From Poriferisodalis sp965198245 (GTDB lineage: Bacteria; Actinomycetota; Acidimicrobiia; Acidimicrobiales; Poriferisodalaceae): a stretch of 64,000 bases of DNA. The translations under genes were made by a program, and so were the position numbers. The stretch lies in the NCBI RefSeq assembly GCF_965198245.1, contig NZ_OZ240249.1:1302001-1366000 (forward strand). The letters run 5' to 3'. A model generated the notes under the pieces. It was given only the letters and a program-made list of their open reading frames with translations, was not told the DNA's origin and did not search any database. Every line of letters starts with the position of its first letter. The stretch's first letter is position 1. Shown here one piece after another: positions 14,144 through 29,100 of this stretch.

Positions 14144-17100
14144 GTGTCAAGTGTGATGCGTCGACGCGTGTCGGTATCCCTCGCCAGGTCGCACAGACGC
14201 CCGCTCGCGGCCTGCGCCGCGCTGGCTTTCGCAGCAGCGGGTGCCCTGGTCGGCATCGCCGCAGACCAGCACCCTGCCGAAGCGCAGACGATCTCGGTCA
14301 CCAGCCTGGTCAAGAACACCGGCCGATCCAATAACGCTGAACAGGCGTTGAGTTCGGACGTTCCGAGGTTGGCCCAGGTATTCACCGCCGGCACGGGCGC
14401 CGTGTTGGACTCGATCGGCATCAACTTTCAGGGAATCCACGCGGATGCGGATCCGGTCAGCGAGCTGACGGTGACGCTCCAGTCGGTCAGCAATTCGAAC
14501 CGTCCCAGCGGCGTGCTGTGCACGCTCTCGAACCCGGCCACCATCAGCCCTCACGGCGTGGCGTTTTTCGAAGCCCCTCCCACAACGGAAAGCGGGGCGT
14601 GTCCGAGGCTGAGCGCCGGGACGAAGTATGCGGTGATGATTGCACGGGCAAACAGCACCACCCAAAAGATTGCGCTGGGCTTGACTACGTCCAATTCGGA
14701 GGACTCGGGGAAGGCCCCGGGATGGAGCATCCGTGACACTTCATCCGGAGTCGTCTCCAACACGTGGCACACCATCGGCAATTCAGTGGTCTTCCGAATC
14801 GACGTCAAGGGCTATGAGTTCTCTGACGCCGAGGGTGAGCCCACCATCACGGGCGTCGCCGGGCTGGGGCACACCCTCACCGCTGACACTTCGGGGATCA
14901 CCGACGCCAACGGCTTGACGGGGGTCGAATACAACTACCAGTGGATCCGGGTCGACGGCGGCGTCGACGCCGACATCTCTGGCGCCACCAATTCCACCTA
15001 CACCTTGGGCGATGACGACGAAGGCAAGACCGTCAAGGTGAAGGTGACCTTCACCGACGATGACGGCTATTCCGAGGAACTCACCAGCGAGGAGTCGCCG
15101 GCTATCGCCGCGCTTGACACCGCCGACACGGCAACCCAGGTCTCCAACACCGGCCAGTTCGGACAAGGTGTTCTTAGCGTGGCGTCAGAGCAGAGTCACG
15201 CGCAGGTGTTCACGACCGGGCCGAATTCATTCGGCTACGAACTGGACTCCGTCGGTGTGTACACCGACTTCTCGCCGGGCATAGACGTCGCTTTCAAGGA
15301 ACATATGGATGTGGCGCTCCATGCCCTGGACGGCGACGGATTGCCCGAAAGCGTTGAGCTCTGCACGCTTAACGACCCGGCTTCGGACGATCTATTCATA
15401 GACGGGGGGGTCTCCACGTACGAGGCACCCAGCGGATGCCCGCTACTGGTCGCCAACCGCTCGTATGCAGTCGTCGTCTCGCACGACTTCGGGGTAGACG
15501 TCGGCAACGAAGTGGGGCACACCTCTCATCACGATGACGTCCTGGTTCCCCCCACAGGGTGGACTATCGCCGACCAGCGCCTCATCCTGAACCGCACCAA
15601 CAACACCTGGTCGGCTGTGAACAATTTCGCGCTGCGCATCGCGATCGACGCCGCGCCGTACACCGGCCCGTTGGTGTCCACCACCGGCCAGAGAACCGTG
15701 TCCAACCCCGCAGAGCTGGACGCCACTGACACCAAACTCGCCCAGTCGTTCACTACCGGAGACAACCCCGGTGGCTTCGGGCTGAGCTCGATCGGCATCA
15801 AGTTCGGCACCGTCAGTGCCGACTCGCAGCCGGACAGCGAACTGACCGTGACGCTCAACGAAGGAGGCGCCGACCCCGGCGATGCGCTGTGCACGCTCGC
15901 CAACCCGTCCACGTTCACCGCCGACAGTGTGCTGCACTTTGAGGCGCCCACGACGGGAAACGGCGCCTGTCCGCTGCTCGACGAATCGACTTCTTACTTC
16001 GTGGTGGTCGAGCGGGCCAACAACACCAGCGACACGATCGGGCTGAAGCGTGCGTGGGACACCGAGAGCATCGAAGACACTCTCTTGCCGGCAACCGACT
16101 GGACGGTCGCCGACGTGCGCCACCGCTTCAGGAGCGGCTCGTGGGAGTCGCAGCCGAAACCTCACCAGATCGAGGTGAAGGGCACTGTGCTGGCGCCGCG
16201 GCCTACTGCTTTTGTCTCGGGCACCCCGGTGGCGGGCCAGTCTCTCATCGCCCTCACTAGCGGGGTCGCCGATGCCGACAGGCTCGCGGGGACCGGGTTC
16301 TCGTATCGGTGGATCCGCACCGATGCCGGCACCAGTGCCGACATCGATATCGCCAACGCCACGTCGTCGTCATACACCCTCACCCCAGAGGATGTGGGCG
16401 CCACCGTCAGGGTGCGGGTGAGCTTCACCGACATCGCCGGCAACACCATGTCGTTCACGAGCGGGCGCACCGCGACGGTGGCGGCGGCGGCCGCAGCGGG
16501 GTCGCAGCGGGTGACCGACATCAGGCTGCACAACAGCCAGAACAACCCGTTGGGCGTGTGGGGCAACACCACCACGATCTGGGTGGCGAACGACGAGTCG
16601 GGGAACGGCGACAAGCTCTATGCGTACCGGCGCAGCGACGGCAGCCGTGACACAGCCAGCGACTTCGACACTCTGAGAGCGGCGGGCAACCAGATACCCA
16701 CGGGCGTCTGCTCTGACGGCACCACGATGTTCGTGGCCGACCAACCCGACGACAAGGTCTATGCCTACAAGATGTCGGATCGCTCTCATGACGCCGCCAA
16801 GGACATCACGCTGGACAGCAGCAACACAGATCCTGTGGGCTTGTGGTGCGATGCGAACACGGTGTGGGTAGTCAACGACGCCGGCGCCGCCAACAACAAG
16901 ATCTATGCCTACAAGCGCTCCGACGGCTCGCGCGACACCGCCAAGGAATTCGACGAGCTGTACCAGGCCGGCGAGCCCGGCGCCACCACCAACACCGATC
17001 CGAAGGGGCTGTGGTCCAACGGGGAGACGATGTTCGTGGTGGACCAGGTGGACAAGCGCATCTATGCGTACAGCTTCGCCGACGGTTCTGAGGACTCGGC

Positions 17101-20100
17101 GAAGAACATCGATCTGCACGCCGACAACGCCAAAGCCCACGGGCTGTGGTTCGACGGCCGGGTGCTGTGGGTGTCGGACCGCGACGATGAGAAGCTGTAT
17201 GCCTACGACCTGCCCGCAGCGCACACCCGCCGCACGTTCTGGTCGGGCACCGCCACGGTCCGCACGCACGTCGGCGATAGCTCGATCGTCGGTTATGAGA
17301 GCACCGGAGTTTCATACCCGTCCAGTGCTCTCGACGACACCGGCTTCGGCTACGGGGCAGCCGCCTTCAGCGTGCGGACGATGCATCTCAGTGCGCTGAA
17401 CAGCGAGCTCGTATTGAGTCTGGCACCGACGGTTAACAACGACGTGTCCCAGAACTGGGAGCTGGTCCTAGGCGACGCGAACTCCGTCTATGAGCTCCCC
17501 GCGGGCACCCACAACACATCCCCCGAGTACACGAATTTCGTGCTCGACCCCGGCGCCGCGACGTGGAGCGATGGCCAGCAGGTGGAGCTGTCGCTGCGGG
17601 CGGCGCCGGAGGCGCCGGCGGGGGTGCCCGCGCTGACCGGCACGGCGCAGGTCTCCCAGAGCGTGATCGCGGACGTGTCGGGGATCGCCGACGCCAACGG
17701 CGTGTCCGACGATGCGTTCGCGTTCCAGTGGATCCGCGTCGACGCCAGCACTGAGACCGAGATCGACGGTGCTTCGGGGCAGTCCTATTTCCCCACAGAC
17801 GACGACGTCGGCAAGCAGCTCAAGGTGCGGGTGGTGTTCAACGACGACGCCGGATTCGAGGCCTACCCGCTCACCAGCGAGGCCTCCGCAGAGGTCGAGC
17901 CCCCGCCCGAGACCGCCGCGGCGGCGACGCAGGTCTCCAACACCGGCCAGACTGCCGGCCTCTACTCAGCGCTCACCAGCACCACGACGTCCAGAGGACA
18001 AGCGTTCAGGACCGGGCCGAGCCTGCACGGCTACGTGCTGGAGTCGGTCGGCTTGGTCCTCGACCTCGATGTCAGTCGTGCGGGATCGACCCGCGTGCGG
18101 CTCCATGAGCAGTCCGGCAGCGCTCCCGGCGATGTGCTGTGCACGCTCGACAACCCCGCCTTCACCGCCTTGATCTCTGACGTGGAGCGATTCGCCTCTC
18201 CCTCGAGCGGCACGGCGTGTCCGGAGCTGGCGCCCAATACCACCTATTACGCGGTCGTCGACCGCACCGGATCGAACCAGGCTTCTACATCGGTGCGCAC
18301 CACCGGAACCGGGGAGGACGTGCTCGATCCTGCCACGGGCTGGACCATCGGCAACAACTTGCACCAGTTCACCAACAACTGGGGGCAAATCTTCAGACGG
18401 GCGCATTACCTCGAAGTCAGGGCCGCGCCGATCATCGGCCCGCTGCTGTCCACTGCCGCCCAGGCCGCATCCTCAGGCGGGAGCGCACTGGATGCCACGA
18501 CTCCCAAACGGGCCCAGGCGTTCACCACCGGTGCCGGCGCCGGGGGCTACCGCCTGAGCTCGGTGGAAATCGACTTCGAGGAGATCCACGCCGCTTCCCA
18601 GCCCGCCGGCGAGCTGACCGCAACGCTCAACCAGGTGGGTACCGACGGCCATCCCGGCGATGTGCTGTGCACGCTGACTGATCCGGACGCCTTCGCCGCC
18701 TCGGGACTGCACCGCTTCGGCGCGCCCACGACCGGCGACGGCGCGTGCCCGCGGCTGTTGGCGTCGACGTCGTACTACTTCGTGATCGAGCGGGCCAACA
18801 GCACCACTCAGGCGATCTCGTTGAAGACGACTGTGAGCAACGCAGAAGACACCATCGAACCGGCCACCGGATGGACCGCGGAGGACACTGGCCGCGATTT
18901 CGAGCAGGCGAGCAGTGCGTGGAGTTCGGCGGCGTCCACCTACCTGTTGGAGGTGCGAGGCCGCCTGCTGGTCTCCCAGCCCAACAGCGATCCCACCGGT
19001 GCGCCCGCCGTCTCGGGCACGGCCACAGTGGGCCAGACCCTGATCGCGCTCACCTCGGGGATCGACGACGCCGACGGCCTCACGACCGCCGAGTTCGAGT
19101 TCCGGTGGGTCCGCACCAACAGCGGCACCGACACAGACATCGCGGGCGCGCAGTCCCAGACCTACACCCTCAGCGGCGAGGATGAGGGCGCCACCGTCAA
19201 GGTGCGGGTGAGCTTCACCGACGACGCCGACAACGACGAGTCGCTGACCAGCGCGGCCAGCGCGGCGGTGGGAGCGGCAGCCGCGGCCGGGTCGCAGCGG
19301 CTGTCCGACATCAGGATGCACAACAGCCAGCAGAATCCCACCGGGGTGTGGGGCAACACCACCACGATCTGGGTGGCGAACAACTGGACGGGGAACGGCG
19401 ACAAGCTCTATGCCTACAGGCGCAGCGACGGCGGCCGTGACACGGCCAGCGACTTCAACACGCTGAGCGCGGCGGGCAACCAGTCGCCCACGGGCGTCTG
19501 CTCTGACGGCACGACTATGTTCGTGGCCGACATCGGCGACGACAAGGTCTATGCCTACAAGATGTCGGACCGCTCCCATGACTCGGCCAAAGACTTCACG
19601 CTGCTCAGCGGCAATACAAGTCCCGGGGGCTTGTGGTGCGATGCCAGCACGGTTTGGGTGTCCAACGACGGTTCCGGTGCCAACGACAAGGTCTTTGCCT
19701 ACAAGCGCTCCGACGGCTTGCCCGACACGGCCAAAGAGTTCGACAGCGCGTCGGCCAACGCCGCGCCAAAGGGGCTGTGGTCGAACGGGGAGACGATGTT
19801 CGTGGTGGATCAGGGAGACAACCAGATCTACGCGTACAGCCTCGCCGACGGCTCTGAGGACTCGGCGAAGAAAATCGACCTGCGCGCCGACAACGCCAAA
19901 GCGCGCGGCCTGTGGTTCGACGGACGGGTGCTGTGGGTGTCGGACCCCGACGACGACAAGCTGTATGCCTACGACCTGCCCGCAGCGCACACCCGCCGCA
20001 CGTTCTGGTCGGGCACGGCCACGGTCACCGCGAACAGTTCCGGCAACGCGGTCGGGTACGACGCGGCCGCCTCAACGTTCCCGTCCAGCGCTCTCGACGA

Positions 20101-23100
20101 CACCGGCTTCGGCTACGGGCCAACCCAGTACAGCGTCGAGGCGCTGAGCCTCAACGCGACCTTCAGCCAATTGACACTCACGCTGTCGCCGAGGGTGAGC
20201 TCGGACGTGTCGCAGAATTGGGAGCTGGTGCTGGGCGACGCGGAGCACGTCTATGCGCTGCCGGCCGGCACCCAGGACACGAACACAAACACCACGGCGT
20301 TCCAACTCGATCCCGGCACCGCAACATGGAGCGCGTCCGAGCAGGTGGAGGTGTCGCTGCGAGCTGTGCCGGCTGCGCCGACGGGTGCGCCTGCGGTGTC
20401 GGGCGACGCGCAGTTGACCCAGCGCGTGACCGCAGACATGTCGGGGATCGCGGATGCCAACGGCGTGTCGGCCGATGCGTTCGTGTTGCAGTGGATCCGC
20501 GTCGACGCCAGCACCGAGACCGACATCGACGGCGCCACCTCGCCCACCTATGTCCCCACAGACGACGATGTCGGCAAGCAGCTCAAGGTACGGGCGGTGT
20601 TCAACGACGACGTCGGATTCGAGGCCTACCCGCTCACCAGCGAGGCCTCCCCAGAGGTCGAGCCCCCGCCCGAGACCGCCGCCGCGGCGACGCAGGTCTC
20701 CAACACCGGTCAAGACCCTGGTGGCGAATTCAGTATCGACAACAGCAGCCCACTGAGGGCGCAGGGGTTCACCACCGGGCCGAGCCCTCACGGCTACGTG
20801 CTGGAATCGCTCGGCTTCTCCCTGAGGTTCGGCTCTCTCGCACGCGCGGGCGTGACAACGGTCAGGCTCCACGGGGTCGGCGATGGCGGCAATCCCGGCG
20901 CGGCGCTGTGCACGCTCGACGACCCGGCGGCCTTCACCTCGGACGCTAACGACACCGAGAGGTTCACCGTGCCCGCGAGCGGCACCCTGTGCCCGAAGCT
21001 GGCCCCGAACACCACGTATTTCGCGGTGGTGAGCCGAGAGGGCCCGAACCCGACCCTGGTCAACGTTCTCTATTCCTCCAGCGCCGCAGAGGATGCTCTC
21101 GATCCTGTCACCGGATGGAAGATCGCCAACTCGCGCCTCTGGTCCAACGGCACCACTTGGAATAGGCCGGGGGGGACCTCAGCCCACTTCCTCGAGGTCG
21201 CCGCCGCGCCGATCATCGGCACGCTGGTGTCCAACACCGGCCAGGCCGTGCACGCTAGTTCCACGCACCCTCTGGGCTCCGGGTATCGCCAGCACGCCCA
21301 GGCGTTCACCACCGGCGGGCATGTCGGCGGCTACAGGCTGACATCAGCCGGCGTCGTCTTCGACTTGATCCACGCCGACGCCGACCCCGACGCGGAGCTG
21401 ACGGTGACGCTGCGCGATTCGGGCACCGACGGCCATCCCGGCGACGTGCTGTGCACGCTCTCCCACCCGGCTGCTTTCGCCAGTACCGGGTTGCACACGT
21501 TCGATGCGCCCACCGGCGATGACGCCTGCCCGCGGCTGCGGGCATCGGTCGACTACTTCGTCGTGGTCACTCGGGCCGCGGAACACATCAGCGCGACCAG
21601 GTTGGCCAGGACTGCCAACGACGCAGAAGACGTCCTCGACCCCGCTACGGGCTGGGCGCTGGCGGACACCAGCCGCCGCTGGTCGGACGCGGACAGCGCC
21701 TGGGAGTCCCGCAACGACCCCGCGATGATCGAGGTACGCGGCCTCGTGCTGGTCGAACAGCCCGACAAGGCCCCCACCGGCGAGCCCACCGTCGCCATCA
21801 GCATCTCCGTTCCCGGCACCGGCCCCATCACCGTCCACGACGTGCTCACCGTCGACACCTCGACCATTGCCGACGGCGACGGCCTTGAGAACACCGAGTT
21901 CACCTACCAGTGGGTGCGCACCACCGCCGGCGTCGACGCCGACATCTCCGGCGCCACGTCGCAGAGCTACACCCTCGTCCCCGCCGACGCGGGCAACACC
22001 GTCAAGGTGAAGGCGGGCTTCAGCGACGACGACGGCCGCAGCTACACCCTGCCCAGCGCCGCCACCGCCACCGTCGCCGCGGCATCGCCGGGCCTGCTGA
22101 TGGTGCGCGAGCTGACGGTGGCCGAGGGCAGCACCGCCGACTACACCGTGAGGCTGACCACCGAGCCCGCCGCCGATGTGGAGATCGATGTGGTCAAGCT
22201 GGGCGGCAGCAGCGACGTGACCGTGCCGGCGGCGACGCTCACGTTCACGTCGTCGAACTGGGACCAGCCCCAAACGGTGACGGTCACCGCCGCCGCTGAC
22301 GACGCCGACTCGGCCGACGACCTCGCGGTGATCACCCACACCGTCGACGCCGCCAACAGCGACAACGCCTACGACGACTTGGCGGCGGTGGCGGTGGTGG
22401 TGACCGTGGTCGACGACGAGACCGTCAAGCTGGTGGGGACTCGGGATGGTTTCGCTGCGGATAGTCCTTCCATCGGAGGGACCGCTAACGAGCGAGATGC
22501 GCAGTTGTTCACAACTGGGCTGGCTGCGTCTGGCTACAGGATGGACTCTTTGACGTTGTGGTTCGGGCAGTACGTGGGCTTGCCTGTTGGGCAGGCGTCG
22601 ACTCTTGCGGTGGTGGCGGAGATCACCGAGGTTGTTCCTAACGGCGTGCCCCCAGTGGACAGTGATCATCGTCCTGCTGCCCGTATCCCCGGCGATGTGG
22701 TGTGCACGTTGGTGAGCCCCGATGCCTATGTCGAGAACGGCGAGAACGTGTTCACCGTTCCTGATTCGTGTCCTGCGCTGGTGCCTGACACCAGCTATGC
22801 AGTTGTGTTGAGGACCTTGGGCATCCCGAATCACCGGGTCCGTATGCGCGGCTGGGTCGGGGATTTTCCGCCGTGGGCCGATGCTGATTCGGCCGAGGGA
22901 TGGCGGGCTGATCGTGACTGCGTGTACCCCCCCGTTGCCGCAGGCGGCGATTTTTGGGCCAGGTGCGACGACTTTGCCAACTTCGGTTTTGCGCTGCGGG
23001 GCGGTGTGGCGGCGGTGCCGGACATCTTGGTGTCGCCGTCGTCGTTGGAGGTCACCGAGTTCGGCGCAGCCACATTCGATGTGGCGCTGTCTGTTGAGCC

Positions 23101-26100
23101 TGCCGCTGATGTGACGGTCGATTTGACGGCGGGCGGTGCTTTGACGGTGGAGCCCGCGAGCTTGACGTTCACAGCCGACGATTGGGACACCCCCCAGACG
23201 GTCACCCTCGACGCGTCGAATTTCGACCTGGACACGGCGAGCCCTACTGAGACGGTGTCGCTGATGGTGGGCGACGGGAGCTCGCCGGAGTATTTGCGGG
23301 GGGCGGCGGGCAGTGTCGAGGTGACGGTGGTGGAGGGCGTGCCGGGGGTCACGGTGTCGGAGTCGTGGCTCGACGTCACCGAGAACGCCTCGAGCACCTA
23401 CGAGGTGGCGCTCGACGCGCGGCCGTCGGCGTCGGTGACCGTGAATGTGGTGGTCACTGGCGACAGCGATGTGACGGTGTTGCCGTCGAGCCTGATGTTC
23501 GGCACCACCGATTGGCAGCAGCCGCAGACGGTCACGGTCAGCGCGGCGGACGACGCTGATCTCCTGTACAGCAGGGCAACGGTCTCCCACACGGTGGATC
23601 ACGGCACCGCAACGGAGTATGCGTCGGTGACCGCCGGTGATATTGCGGTCACTGTCATCGACGACGAGACGTCGACGCTGATTTCAAACTTCGGCAAAGA
23701 CAGCCGCGACTTTGAGATTTTCGGTGCATCCAATCGCCGAGTGGCGCAGGCATTCACCACTGGTCCGAGCAGCGGGGGCTATGAGCTGGCCAGCATCGGC
23801 CTCAGCCTCAGGCGGTTCGAAGCGGGTGCTGGCGGGGCGATCACCGTGTCAGTCACCACCGCGGTTCCGGACGCCACCCTGGGCTATGTGCCCGGCGAGG
23901 CAGTCTGCACGCTGGCCGTTCCCGATCGCTACCGAAGCGATGCTGTGAACCTGTTCATCGCGACGGAATCCTGCTTGCTTTCCGGCGCCGCCACCTACTT
24001 CGTCCATGCGCACCGTGCCGACCATGACTTCGATGGATGGGATTTGTGGACGACATCGGACACTGGCGTCGATGGCGGCGGCTCGGTTGGCTGGTCGCTT
24101 CCGGTCCCATATCAACACGACGGACATGTCTTTGATGTCGCTGGGGTCCCGCAGCGCGCCCAGCTCGAGATCGCCGGGGTTGTGGTGCCGGGGTTGGTGG
24201 TTTCTGATCTGGCCTTGACGCTGGGCGAGGACACTTCGGGCAGCTACACGGTGGCGCTGAGCGTGGCGCCAGCCATCGATGTGGTGATCGAGGTGGCGAG
24301 GCTGGGCGGCAGCAGCGACGTGACGGTGTCGCCGGCGATGCTCACGTTCACGTCGTCGGACTGGGACCAGCCGCAGATGGTGAACGTCACCGCCGCTGAC
24401 GACACCGACGCCGTCGGCGATGTAGCGGTGATCAACCACACCGTCGACGCCGACGACAGCGACGATGCCTACGACGACATGGCCGCGGTGGCCGTGGTGG
24501 TGAGCGTGGCCGACAACGACGACGACACCAAGCTGGTCGGCACCACGCAAGGGCTCACGAGCAGTACTTCCAGGAAATTGTCCGCTGCCAATCCGATCTG
24601 GGCTACGGGGTTCGACACCGGCCCGTCGCCGGCCGGCTACCGGGTCGGGTCGATCGGCATGTTCTTGCACGCCTTTGCCGGTTACTCGGCTGGGGTGACC
24701 GACACGCTGGTGCTCCAAGCGACGATCGCTGAGGCTGTTGCCCACGACTCCCTCGGCTACATACCCGGCGAGGTGCTGTGCACGCTGGTGAGCCTGGGCG
24801 GGTACACGGCATTCAACGCTTACTCGTTCGCTGCGCCTGATTCGTGTCCGGTGCTCGCCCCCGATACCGGTTACGTCGTCAGCCTTGAACGCCTGGGCGC
24901 ATCGGATTTCGACGTCAACATGGTCAGCACTGTCTGGCAGGAACTTTCGCCGGGCGTACCGCACCCCGGCTATGACCTTGACTCCGCCGACGGTTGGTCG
25001 GTCAGCACAAGCTGCGGTTTCTATGTCGATGCTGAGAGCCGCTGGGTTCCGTGCACAGGGAATGGCGGCGGCTACATCGAGGTTCGGGGCAGCACGGCGC
25101 TGGTGCCCGATATCGCGGTGTCGCCGGCGTCGTTGGAGGTCACCGAGTTCGGCGAGAGCACCTTCGAGGTGGCGCTGGCCTCCGAGCCGGCTGCCGATGT
25201 GACCGTCGATCTCAGCGTGGGCGGCGGCCTGACGGTGTTGCCGGCGTCGTTGAGCTTCACGTCGGCCGATTGGGACGCCCCGCAGACGGTGACGGTCAGC
25301 GCGTCGGGGTTCGACCTGCCCAATGCGGCCAGCCCGACCGAGACGGTGTCGCTGGCGGTGGCCGACGGCAGCTCGCCGGAGTACCTGCGGGGCGCGGCCG
25401 CCAGCGTCGAGGTGACCGTGGTGGCAGGCGTGGTGGGGGTGACGGTGTCGGAGACGTCGCTCGACATCGACGAGAGCGGCTCGGGCACCTACACGGTGGT
25501 GCTGGGGGCGCGGCCGGCGTCCAATGTGGTGATCGACGTGGCGTTGGACGATGACAGCGACATCGATGTAACGGTGTCGCCGATGACGCTGACGTTCAGC
25601 ACCACCGATTGGCAGGACCCCCAGACGGTCACGGTCAGCGCAGCCGGCGACACCGACAGCACCGACGACACCGCCACGGTCACCCACACGGTGGACGACG
25701 ACCGCAGCGCCAACGACTACGACGGCCTGACGATCGCCGGCGTGGCGGTGACGGTCCAAGACGATGACCCCACAGTGATCCCCGAGATCGGCCCGCCGCC
25801 GCGGGTGACGGGCTTCGCGCTGGACGGCGACAACGCTGACTCCTGGGGCGTGTGGGGCGACGCCGAGACGATCTGGGTGGCCAATGACGACACCGGCACC
25901 GACAACAAGATCTTCGCGTACCAGCGATCCGACGGGTCCCGCGACGCCGACAAGGACTTCGACACCCTCAACGCTGCCGGCAACCAGGACCCGCGTGGCA
26001 TCTGTTCGGACGGCACGACCATGTTCGTCGCCGACTCGGCTGACAACGACGTCTACGCCTACAAGATGTCGGACAGGACGCGCGACTCGGCCAAGGACAT

Positions 26101-29100
26101 CACGCTCGAGTCGGCCAATGACGCCCCCTCGGGTGTGTGGTGCGACGCCGGCACCGTCTGGGTGGCCAACGACGGCACCGGCGCCGCCGCCAAGGTCTTC
26201 GCCTACCAGCGATCGGACGCCAGCCACGATTCCGCCAAGGACCTGGAGTCTCTGTACGACTCCACCGCTGCGGCCAGTGACAACGCCACGGCGCCGCGGG
26301 GTCTGTGGTCCGACGGCGCCACAATGTTCGTGACCGACAGCAGTGACGACAAGGTGTTCGCCTACAAGCGGTCCGACGAGTCCCAGGACTCGGACAAGAA
26401 CATCACGCTGGACTCCGACAACGCCGACCCGCGGGGGCTGTGGTTCGACGGCCGGGTGCTGTGGGTGGCCGACAACATCAACGGCAGGCTCTACGCCTAC
26501 GACCTGCCGGGAGCGCAGCCCGACAACACCCCCGCGGTCGGCGCCCCGGCGATCAGCGAGTCGGCGCCGATGGAGGGCGCCGAGGTGACTGCTGGTGTGT
26601 CGGGCATCACCGACTCAACCGACGGGATTGCGAACGTCTCCTACCACTACCAGTGGATCCGGGTGGACGGCACCGACGAGACCGACATCGACGGCGAGAC
26701 CGGCGAGACCTACACGCCCACCGCCGACGACGTGGGCAAGCACCTCAAGGTGCGGGTGGTGTTCGACGACGACGCCGGCCACAAGGAGTACCCCCGCACC
26801 AGCCCCGAGGCCGGCCCGGTGACGGCCCCCGACCCGGTGGCCCCCGACCCGGTGGCCCCCGACCCGGTGGCCCCCGACCTGGTCGACAACACGGGCCAGA
26901 CCGCTGAGGCGACAGGCGAAGCCCTCGAATCGAGCAATTACCTCACACAGGCCCAGGCATTCACGACCGGCGCCGCCACCGACGGCTACACGCTGAGCTC
27001 GGTCGGCGTCAGGTTTCACACTATCGCCGACACCGTGACGGCGGGCAGCCAGCTGACGGTGACGCTGAACGCCTCAGCGCTGAACTCCAGTGCCGACGTG
27101 GTGCCGGGCAGTGTGCTCTGCACGCTGGCCGACCCGGCGACGTTCTCGGGCTCGGGCGTGCAGACCTTCGATGTTCCGCCGGCTTCGGGCGCGGACCGGT
27201 GCCCCACGCTTGCGCCGAGCATGTCCTACTTCGTTGTCATCGAACGGGGGAACGCCACCTCGGACGAGATCTCCTTGGCTGTGACGCTCAGCGACAACGA
27301 GGACAGCGGCGGCGCGGCGGGCTGGTCGATCGAGAACTTCGGCCACCTCCAGGACACTGGTAATCCCTGGGAGGAGGACCAAATAAGTCAAGCCCGCCAG
27401 ATCGAGGTCAGAGGCGTTGCGTACGTCCCGTCGCGGGTGACCGGGTTCGCGCTGGACACCGGCACCGTCCTTTCCCGGATCCGGGGCGTCTGGGGCAACG
27501 ACGAGACCATCTGGGTGGCCAACGACGGACTTTCCGCCGGCGCCGGCAACAAGCTCTTCGCCTACAAGCGCTCGGACGGGTCCCGCGACGCCGACAAGGA
27601 CTTCGACACCCTGAGCGCGGCCGGCAACGATCGCCCGTCGGGGGTTTGTTCGGACCGCACGACCATGTTCGTGGCCGACATAGAAGACGGCAAGGTCTAC
27701 GCCTACAACATGTCCGACACGACCCGGGACGCGGACAAGGACATCACGCTCAACTCGGCGAACGACAATGCCCTGGGTGTGTGGTGCGACGCCAGCACCG
27801 TCTGGGTGGGCAACGACGCCACCGGCGACGGCGCCGGCGACAAGATCTTCGCCTACAAGCGCTCCGACGGCACCCACGATACGGCCAAGGACATGGAGGC
27901 CCTGTACGACTCCACCGCTGCGGCCAGTGACAACGCCACGACGCCGCGGGGTCTGTGGTCTGACGGCACGACGATGTTCGTGGCCGATCACGACGACAAC
28001 AAGGTGTTCGCCTACAAGTTGTCCGACGAGTCCCGGGACTCCGCCAAGGACATCGCGCTGGACTCCGACAACTCCAGCCCGCAGGGCTTGTGGTTCGACG
28101 GCCGGGTGCTGTGGGTGTCCGACATCGTCGACAGCCGGCTCTACGTCTACGACCTGCGGGGCGCGCAGCCCGACAACACGCCCGCCGTGGGCGAACCGGT
28201 GGTCCGCAGCGCGTTCTCCACCGACGTCTACACGGCAAGTGTGGTGGCGGCGAACAGTCCCCCGCCCCCACCCTTCTCCACCGGATACGCCGTGGCGGGT
28301 GTCTTTCTTAACGCTTTCGGATCCATCACCGAGACGGAGTTCACCGTGGATGGGGTCGCGTACACCGTTCGCGCCGTACTCGACGGGAACGACGCCGACA
28401 ACTCCGGCGATCTGGCCCTCGAGCTGGACAAGGCGCTGCCGCGCGGCTTCACCCTCACCGCGGACGGCGTGTCCTACGCCTCGGACGACGCCGCCGAGAG
28501 CGAACCGGGAACGGGCCGCTATCGGTACACCTGGTCCGCCGGTCTCTCCTGGTCCCTCGGCTCGTCCATACAGGTCGCTCTGAGCGTCGAAACGCCGAAC
28601 AGAGGCGAGGAGGTGTCCGCCGACGTCTCCGGCATCACCGACTCCACCGACGGGCTTGCGAACGTCTCCTACGAATACCAGTGGATCCGGGTGGACGGCA
28701 CCGACGAGACCGACATCGACGGCGAGACCGGCGAGACCTACACGCCCACCGCCGACGACGTGGGCAAGCACCTCAAGGTGCGGGTGGTCTTCGACGACGA
28801 CGCCGGCAACAAGGAGTACCCCCGCACCAGCCCCCAGGTCGGCCCCGTCGTCGAGCCCGACAAGGTGATCGTGTCGGTGACCGAGCTGACGATGGCCGAG
28901 GGCGTGCCGGTCACCTACACCGTGGAGCTGGCCTCGCAGCCCTCAGGGAACGTGATGGTGGACATCTCGGTGCCGGGCTTGGAGTCCTATGAGTCGGTGA
29001 CGGTGGCGCCGTCGCAATTGACGTTCACGGCGGACAACTGGTCGACCGCGCAGGACGTGACGGTGACCTCGCCTGTTGATGACAATGGTGCGGACATCTC

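Noticed and set aside
14040..14160. C-tract slippage as a frame switch fusing an upstream start to the giant protein.
   Set aside because: A TAG at 14126-14128 is in the giant gene's frame after both tracts, so no tract length can create a fusion through them.
21344..26227. Two long minus-strand open frames (752 and 792 codons).
   Set aside because: Same cause: antisense shadows of the giant gene with no recognisable protein features.
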